Positions 59,401 to 64,000 of a stretch of 64,000 nucleotides of DNA are shown here, in pieces. Each line of letters starts with the position of its first letter. The first letter of the stretch is position 1. This stretch comes from Leptospira barantonii (GTDB taxonomy: Bacteria > Spirochaetota > Leptospiria > Leptospirales > Leptospiraceae). Below the pieces are notes generated by a model. It did not search any database and was not told where the DNA came from. It saw nothing but the letters and a program-made list of their open reading frames with translations. A program made the translations under genes and the position numbers. The DNA is taken from assembly GCF_002811925.1 (NCBI RefSeq), contig NZ_NPDS01000008.1, positions 186,001 through 250,000 of the forward strand, written 5' to 3'.

Positions 59401-60330
59401 TCAATCCGGATTTTTAGCAGGTTTTACAGTTTTTAAAAATCGATAGATCGCCTTTAATTCTATTTCGCTCATCCTCGCGTAAGGCCCCCAAGGCATATGA
59501 CTGTGAGCCACGAGTTTTCCAAGTTTGAATCTTTGTAAGAATTGTTCCTCGGTCCACAGAGAAATCTTTCCTTCAGGATGCGAAGTTAGATTGGGAGGAA
59601 ATAATGTTTCCTTTCCGGGTTCCTCCATCGGAGCTCCGCCTGCAAAAGGTTCCCCGATAAATTCTCCGGCCACGTTCCGTTTCGTATGACATCCGTTGCA
59701 ATTCGCGACACTGTTGGCTAAATATTCTCCATATTCGGGAGTTGGCGCTGGAACAATCGATTTTAAAACCTCTCCCTTCGGTCCGACCGGTTTGACAACG
59801 AACGCCTTCAAAACTTTTCCGATCAGATTGGGTTCGTGTTGCGGAATCGGATTTCGTTTCGGTTTTAGACTTCGCAAAAAGGATATAATCGCCGTAAGGT
59901 CCTCATCGCTCGTATTGTGAAAAGGCATAAAATCCAAAAGGACAGTTCCATCGGCGCGAACCCCGTATCTGAGAGAGCGCGCAATTTCCTTATCCGAAAG
60001 TTTACCGATTCCGGTTTCCATATCGGGGGTAATATTCGGAGTATAGAAATTTCCTACCGGCAATTCAAAAACCTGTCCACCCGACAATGTTACTTGCGAA
60101 ATAGGAACGCCGGATTCCGCTTCCTGAACGTTCTTATGACAATCCACACAATGAGCGGGACCGGTGGCTAAGTGTTGTCCGCGTGCGATTACTGCCGGAT
60201 CCTTAGAAGAAGCAATTTCAGGATACGGAGCCTCATATTTCAAGTTCTGCCTTGTGACCGTAATCGCCGCCAGACCCAAAATGACGATCAGTAAAAAGGT
60301 CCCAATCCACTTTAAAAATTTTAAGATCAT
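59401..60330 (-). CDS. Membrane-anchored diheme cytochrome c
   Basis: This 309-residue protein has an N-terminal membrane anchor (residues ~8-25) and two c-type heme sites, CVDCH (Cys61-His65) and CNGCH (near residue 214). Each lies in its own cytochrome-c-like domain with downstream Met ligands such as LLDFMPF and HSHMPWGPY. The pattern resembles the cytochrome subunit of membrane dehydrogenases (alcohol or sorbitol type). No dehydrogenase gene is adjacent, so its electron donor is unknown. GAGGA lies before the ATG at 60330. Confidence 0.9.
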   Translation of the reverse strand: MILKFLKWIGTFLLIVILGLAAITVTRQNLKYEAPYPEIASSKDPAVIARGQHLATGPAHCVDCHKNVQEAESGVPISQVTLSGGQVFELPVGNFYTPNITPDMETGIGKLSDKEIARSLRYGVRADGTVLLDFMPFHNTSDEDLTAIISFLRSLKPKRNPIPQHEPNLIGKVLKAFVVKPVGPKGEVLKSIVPAPTPEYGEYLANSVANCNGCHTKRNVAGEFIGEPFAGGAPMEEPGKETLFPPNLTSHPEGKISLWTEEQFLQRFKLGKLVAHSHMPWGPYARMSEIELKAIYRFLKTVKPAKNPD

Positions 60331-60538
60331 GGATTCCTCACATAATTATTTTCAAAATGGAAACGGAATCTGGAATTTTCTTTCTATAACGTTCCCAGAT
60401 CCGATTCCGCATCTAAAACAAATTGTGCGAGGTCTTTTGATCTTTTTACTTATTTTGTAATTCTAATATTCGATTTTATGATTCTAACCTATAAATCGAA
60501 TAACAATTTTAAATCGAGTTAGGAATCGTTCTATCAAA
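60331..60538. repeat. AT-rich spacer with inverted ATTCGATTT repeats
   Basis: ATTCGATTT (60468-60476) pairs with AAATCGAAT (60493-60501), and a further AAATCGA copy follows at about 60511. These could be operator half-sites or hairpins in the cytochrome promoter region. No gene is visible; frames are short and AT-rich. Confidence 0.4.
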
Positions 60539-60829
60539 TTATGATTCATTCGAGTTTCTTAATTTTCGAATGCCGAATACGATCAAAGAAGCGAATGAAC
60601 TTCCGAATAACAATCCGTAGCCGAGAATCACGAAGGACAATTTCGGAAATGTGACCGTTCCGTTAAAAGCGGCCCATCCTTCCGGTACATTGGGCCAAAC
60701 ATGCAAAAAATAAAGATTCCTGCCCGCCTCTCCATAAATACCGAAAACGAACAACAGGATTTTTCCGTTGGAAGAATGAAGCCGGATCCAATCACTAAAA
60801 CGGGGAGAAAGGCTCAATTTTAAATTCAA
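60539..60829 (-). CDS. Small membrane protein, family not recognised
   Basis: This 96-residue frame has two hydrophobic stretches (KILLFVFGIYG and LSFVILGYGLLFGSSFASLIVFGI), a TTG start and no good ribosome site. It ends in basic residues (RKLRNSNES), consistent with a cytoplasmic tail. It lies just upstream of the cytochrome gene on the same strand, with a 208-base gap, so a functional link is possible but not shown. It may be real, or may be a chance frame in an AT-rich region. Confidence 0.5.
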   Translation of the reverse strand: MNLKLSLSPRFSDWIRLHSSNGKILLFVFGIYGEAGRNLYFLHVWPNVPEGWAAFNGTVTFPKLSFVILGYGLLFGSSFASLIVFGIRKLRNSNES

Positions 60830-60856
60830 AATTTAGAATATTCAAAATCAATTGTT

Positions 60857-61222
60857 TTATTTCAATAATTCGATCGCGTCTTCCAAACGTTCGGTAAAAA
60901 CGACATTTCCGTTTTTGTTACACTCGTAAATAAGATCCCGCAGACTTTTTGATTCGATATTGGAAAAATCTCCGAGAACGATCATCCTACTTTTATAATT
61001 GCTGAGTTTTTGGAAGATTTCTCCGGCAAGTCCAGTCTTTAGATCAAAGAAAGAATCCGGAAAATTGAGTTTGGAAAGAACGATCGTATTCTGAGTCGTC
61101 GAAAAAAGAAGTTCTAAAAAGGAATTTCCATCGAGAATTTGAACCCGCGGATCGTTTAGAACCGCGATCCTTCCTTTTTTTGTTTCCAATTCTTCCAAAT
61201 TCAGAGTCCGTTCCGGTTCCAT
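60857..61222 (-). CDS. DUF4180 domain protein
   Basis: This 121-residue protein fits DUF4180: RVQILDGNSFLELLFSTTQN, FFDLKTGLAGEIFQKLSNYKSRMIVLGDFS and SLRDLIYECNKNGNVVFTE. The predicted STAS-like alpha/beta fold has no assigned enzymatic role. The ATG follows the xseB stop by 18 bases, so it is the tail of the xseA-xseB operon. Confidence 0.8.
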   Translation of the reverse strand: MEPERTLNLEELETKKGRIAVLNDPRVQILDGNSFLELLFSTTQNTIVLSKLNFPDSFFDLKTGLAGEIFQKLSNYKSRMIVLGDFSNIESKSLRDLIYECNKNGNVVFTERLEDAIELLK

Positions 61223-61240
61223 CGTAACAAGAATCGATTC

Positions 61241-62828
<1,588 letters not shown>

Positions 62829-62831
62829 TGT

Positions 62832-63965
62832 CTAACGATGTCCCTTGCTCAAGATGAGTTCTCTACGGTAGAGTTTCCAAAAATCCCATAGAATGACGAC
62901 TAACGTGACCGCGACGGGTCCGACCACGAGCCCCATGATTCCGAATTCTTTGATTCCTCCGATGAGAGAAAGAAAAATCAGAAGCGGATGCACCTGCAGT
63001 TTTTTATCAAGCATTCTCGGTTTTACAAAATTCTCCAGTGCGAGATAAAAGAAAAGTCCGCTTCCCATAAAAAAAACGGCCATCATCGGATTGTTTTCCA
63101 AAAATAGAATGTAAAGACCGATCGGAAGCCAAACCACGGATGTTCCGACAACCGGAATGATCGAAAAGAAAGCGGCTAAACTCGCGTACAAAAACGGACT
63201 CGAAATTCCCGCGATCAATAGGAGAATATAAATCGCGGTTCCTTGTAGAATCGAAATGATGAGGTTTCCGCGAATTACGGTTTGCACCGCGGACGTAACT
63301 TTTCTTCCGACTTGTTCCTCGAGTTGTCTGGAAAAGGGAAGATTGTCCAAAATGAATCGTTCCACTTTTTTGCCGTCTTGATAGAGAAAGAATAAAACGA
63401 GAAGCGCAAAAAACAAATTCATCAAGATCCCGGTAGGCAATTCTATGTTTCCCAAGATAAACGAGGAAGCGTTGCTCAAAATTCCGTAAATGCTGTCCAA
63501 GTTCAGAATGTCCACGTAGTTCTCGGCAAATTCTCCATAGATCTCCGGAACCTTGACCCAAAAGAATTCGTTGTCGGTGATGAAGTCTGTGAGCATCGCA
63601 AAGTTCATCAGGGTTTCGATGACCTTGTCTTCGCTTAACGAAATTCTCAATTTAAAAAGAATGGAAAGGGTTTCCCCGATCAACGTGCGGATCACGAAGT
63701 ACGAAGGAATCAAAACGATCATCGATACGAGAGTGATCATGACCCAAGGAACGAGCCATTGAAACTTCTCTCCCAGATATCCTTTCAAAAGTTTATGTTG
63801 TCTTCGGGTCGCGAGATATAAAATCAAGGCCATCAGAGAAGAATAAAGATAAGGCCGAAATACGAGAAAAAAAACTCCGATCGCAAATACAAACAGGATC
63901 GAGAAAAAAATCAGAAACGTATATTTTCCGGGTTCGGGACTTACGTGATGGGAGGGCTCGAGCAT
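62832..63965 (-). CDS. AI-2E family transporter (PerM/TqsA-like permease)
   Basis: This 377-residue inner-membrane protein has seven to eight hydrophobic helices, in pairs, with the AI-2E family segments: a helix pair at ~15-55, a long soluble part with SIYGILSNASSFILGNIELPTGILMN, then GISSPFLYASLAAFFSIIPVVGTSVVWLPIGLY and FVKPRMLDKKLQVHPLLIFLSLIGGI. Substrates of this family vary and cannot be told here (quorum signal, Na+/H+ and others are known). It lies at the head of the xseA-xseB operon on the minus strand. Its start at 63965 is near the window edge but appears complete. Confidence 0.85.
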   Translation of the reverse strand: MLEPSHHVSPEPGKYTFLIFFSILFVFAIGVFFLVFRPYLYSSLMALILYLATRRQHKLLKGYLGEKFQWLVPWVMITLVSMIVLIPSYFVIRTLIGETLSILFKLRISLSEDKVIETLMNFAMLTDFITDNEFFWVKVPEIYGEFAENYVDILNLDSIYGILSNASSFILGNIELPTGILMNLFFALLVLFFLYQDGKKVERFILDNLPFSRQLEEQVGRKVTSAVQTVIRGNLIISILQGTAIYILLLIAGISSPFLYASLAAFFSIIPVVGTSVVWLPIGLYILFLENNPMMAVFFMGSGLFFYLALENFVKPRMLDKKLQVHPLLIFLSLIGGIKEFGIMGLVVGPVAVTLVVILWDFWKLYRRELILSKGHR

Positions 63966-64000
63966 ATTCTTTCTAACTTCCCGATTTTTTGTAAAAGAGT

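Overview
The window looks like chromosomal DNA of a Leptospira species. The evidence is: FlaB-type periplasmic flagellins; an LPS pathway (kdsA, rfaE1, rfaE2, lptC, lptA, lptB) in an organism with spirochete-type flagellins; a DUF1564 protein, a family I know only from Leptospira; vitamin B12-linked genes (adenosyltransferase, NrdJ); and frequent TTG start codons. Base composition looks intermediate by eye (I did not compute it), which would fit a pathogen-clade species other than L. interrogans. I see no phage, insertion sequence or CRISPR array; this is mostly core genome.

Layout. 1-2025: the start of a PAS/GAF sensor protein (cut by the window edge) and ispH, both on the minus strand. 2207-10688: two divergent flagellin paralogues in opposite orientation, flanking a Cus-type Cu/Ag efflux operon (Cys-rich small protein, CusC-like, CusB-like, CusA-like). 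10951-15571: cobalamin adenosyltransferase, POT peptide transporter, NlpC/P60 hydrolase, DUF1564 protein and a LON-domain protein. 15635-28220: an envelope and regulation run: rfaE1-rfaE2-pyrG-kdsA-lptC-lptA-lptB-rpoN-hprK-ptsH-ntrY-like-ntrX-like. Sigma-54 and a sigma-54-dependent activator therefore lie a few genes apart.

28213-39434: a UDG-like Fe-S protein, then a gene order much like a well-known Bacillus locus: priA-fmt-(PASTA protein)-rpe-rpsP-khpA-rimM-trmD-rplS-rnhB-(ylqG-like)-(FlhB-like). It is followed by an HD-GYP relative, yraN and a 65-residue protein that resembles the anti-sigma-28 factor FlgM. 39454-40992: comM/yifB on the minus strand. 41159-54569: a lipoprotein, a LysM-M23 peptidase and an apparently complete type II secretion operon gspC-D-E-F-G-H-I-J-K-L-M-N, then an M15-type peptidase. 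55323-63965: nrdJ (minus), tRNA-Asn (plus), a diheme cytochrome c, small proteins, xseB, xseA and an AI-2E family permease (all minus).

The main hunt result is a shared leader architecture. The mRNA leaders of both flagellins and of the FlgM-like gene each contain a perfect or near-perfect hairpin with GGA in its loop, and a second GGA-containing CsrA-like site over the Shine-Dalgarno sequence. This suggests a CsrA-type post-transcriptional circuit joining flagellin and anti-sigma-28 production. Other points: a PASTA-only protein in the position of the PrkC kinase, a PriA that has lost one of its two zinc sites, a UDG-like four-cysteine protein, and an HD-GYP protein with two metal ligands replaced.
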